Positions 63,482 to 64,000 of a stretch of DNA of 64,000 nucleotides are shown here, in pieces; positions within the stretch are counted from its first letter, which is position 1, and each line of letters opens with the position of its first letter. Under the pieces are notes generated by a model. It ran no database searches, was not told the DNA's origin, and saw nothing but the letters and a program-made list of their open reading frames with translations. Position numbers and translations under genes: made by a program. The DNA is taken from positions 21,234,715-21,298,714 of the forward strand of contig NC_069136.1 in NCBI RefSeq assembly GCF_026914265.1, given 5' to 3'. This DNA is from Mya arenaria. Its lineage: Eukaryota; Mollusca; Bivalvia; Myida; Myidae.

Positions 63482-63945
63482 ATCATCATCATCATCATCA
63501 AGTTCTTCTTGTAGCAACTTGACTTTATAGTCCATGTCTTTTCTGTTGAGCATGTGTCATTTGAACACAGTTTGTCACAAATACTTGTACCCGTTACCAT
63601 TTTTTCAATACTGATTTAGAAATTTTTAGATATGGAACATTTGCATTACTAATATGGACTTTGGTATTGCACTTTTTATAATCAGCTGATGATAACACAA
63701 ACCTACAAAACTGCATTTTTCACGTGTTTTGCATTTTCATGACAAGGAACTGATTCGAAAGACATGGATATAAAACGGGCTTATCCGTGTGTTGTTACCT
63801 TGAAATATCCACGTTCGGACTGTTGGACTGGCTGGGCGTCTCCCTGTGGTGTCCAGGATCTTGGAACGACGATGTTGATTTCACCAAAATACACGCGGTG
63901 TTCGGTAGCCCTGAACAGCAATCGAGATGCGGCAGTGAAGATTTC
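50893..63945 (-). CDS. CLCA: Gene C: CLCA-like protein, exons 2-17 (first exon beyond right edge)
   Basis: Open from exon 2 to the stop: 2 63945-63799, 3 63436-63310, 4 62747-62630, 5 62096-61925, 6 61671-61533, 7 61157-61045, 8 60233-60107, 9 59386-59277, 10 58886-58587, 11 57597-57388, 12 56999-56774, 13 56517-56374, 14 56086-55880, 15 55349-55101, 16 54954-54742, 17 51005-50893. These give 904 residues; with a 46-residue first exon the protein would be 950. The protease motif is HEWAQ as in A. The MIDAS is DTSGSM plus GGT and SDGEE, so it is complete. Exons 2-10 differ from A and B more than exons 11-17 do. Signal peptide exon lies outside the window. Confidence 0.83.
51239..54701. repeat. 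30-bp minisatellite in intron 16 of gene C
   Basis: Same array with small gains and losses. Near its start a unit is missing (51340 region), one unit is lost near 52740, and near 54060-54240 a two-unit block with the CTCAAAGGGTCTTCG variant is duplicated relative to A and B. Confidence 0.92.
59563..59910. other. Insertion in intron 8 of gene C
   Basis: Around 330 bp absent from genes A and B. The flanks match gene A at about 15420-15460. The block is AT-rich, without terminal repeats or coding sequence that I can recognise. Confidence 0.5.
60661..61020 (+). mobile_element. MITE inserted in intron 7 of gene C only
   Basis: Begins TTAAAGATGCACTCTTACTC and ends GGAATAAGAGTGTCAC. Genes A and B have uninterrupted intron here (around 16215 in A), reading ATTATGTTTAACAACGGG, which supplies the TTAA target. 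The right TTAA is missing, probably lost with a few bases. It lies 24 bp from the exon 7 donor. Confidence 0.7.
62195..62490 (-). repeat. Short, decayed exon 5 fragment array in gene C intron 4
   Basis: Only three or four units can be made out, several with deletions (one lacks most of the GCAGCTG acceptor region). This copy either never expanded or has contracted. Confidence 0.75.
63449..63500. repeat. ATC microsatellite in intron 2 of gene C
   Basis: About 17 ATC triplets with one interruption, starting 13 bp upstream of the exon 3 acceptor on the minus strand. Confidence 0.9.
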
Positions 63946-64000
63946 CTCGAAAATTGAAAATGTTACCACGACGAGTTTATCATATTTTATTATTATAAAT

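Overview
The window is animal nuclear DNA: AT-rich, with many short GT-AG introns, minisatellites and interspersed elements. No bacterial operon, rRNA or tRNA gene was seen. It carries a tandem array of genes of the CLCA family (calcium-activated chloride channel regulator: secreted or type I membrane proteins with an N-terminal metalloprotease-like domain, a von Willebrand factor A domain, a beta-sandwich and a fibronectin type III domain). Family, repeats and base composition suggest a marine invertebrate, perhaps a bivalve mollusc; this is inference, not proof.

The layout is three nearly identical units of about 22 kb. The sequence at position 1 recurs at 22248 and 44193. All genes read on the minus strand. 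I traced exons by hand from splice sites, codon phase and comparison between copies. Gene A (26952 down to 6695) has 17 coding exons whose phases all agree and gives an open 949-residue protein. Gene B (48981 down to 28865) has the same exons but carries three in-frame stops, a lost splice acceptor and a small deletion in the protease motif, so it looks like a pseudogene. Gene C (63945 down to 50893) is open from exon 2 to exon 17; its first exon lies beyond the right edge. At the left edge, two first exons (4782-4645 and 769-632) belong to a fourth copy whose body is outside the window.

Each gene has two candidate first exons about 4 kb apart (1b distal, 1a proximal), both encoding a signal peptide and splicing in the same phase. 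Exons 2-6 encode the N-terminal domain, 7-10 the VWA domain with an intact MIDAS, 11-13 the beta-sandwich, 14-15 the FNIII domain, 16 the transmembrane segment and 17 a short tyrosine-rich tail. Intron 16 is filled by a 3.5-kb minisatellite with a 30-bp unit. Intron 4 holds a tandem array of about 88-bp units, each a copy of the exon 5 acceptor plus the first part of exon 5 (about 21 units in A, 16 in B, 3-4 in C). About 1.9 kb separates the last exon of each gene from the first exon of the next gene downstream.

Other elements are a TTAA-flanked MITE in both orientations (with an empty site visible in the paralogous exon 1 segment), a 490-bp foldback element, a possible tRNA-derived SINE, an ATC microsatellite, and copy-specific insertions in genes B and C.
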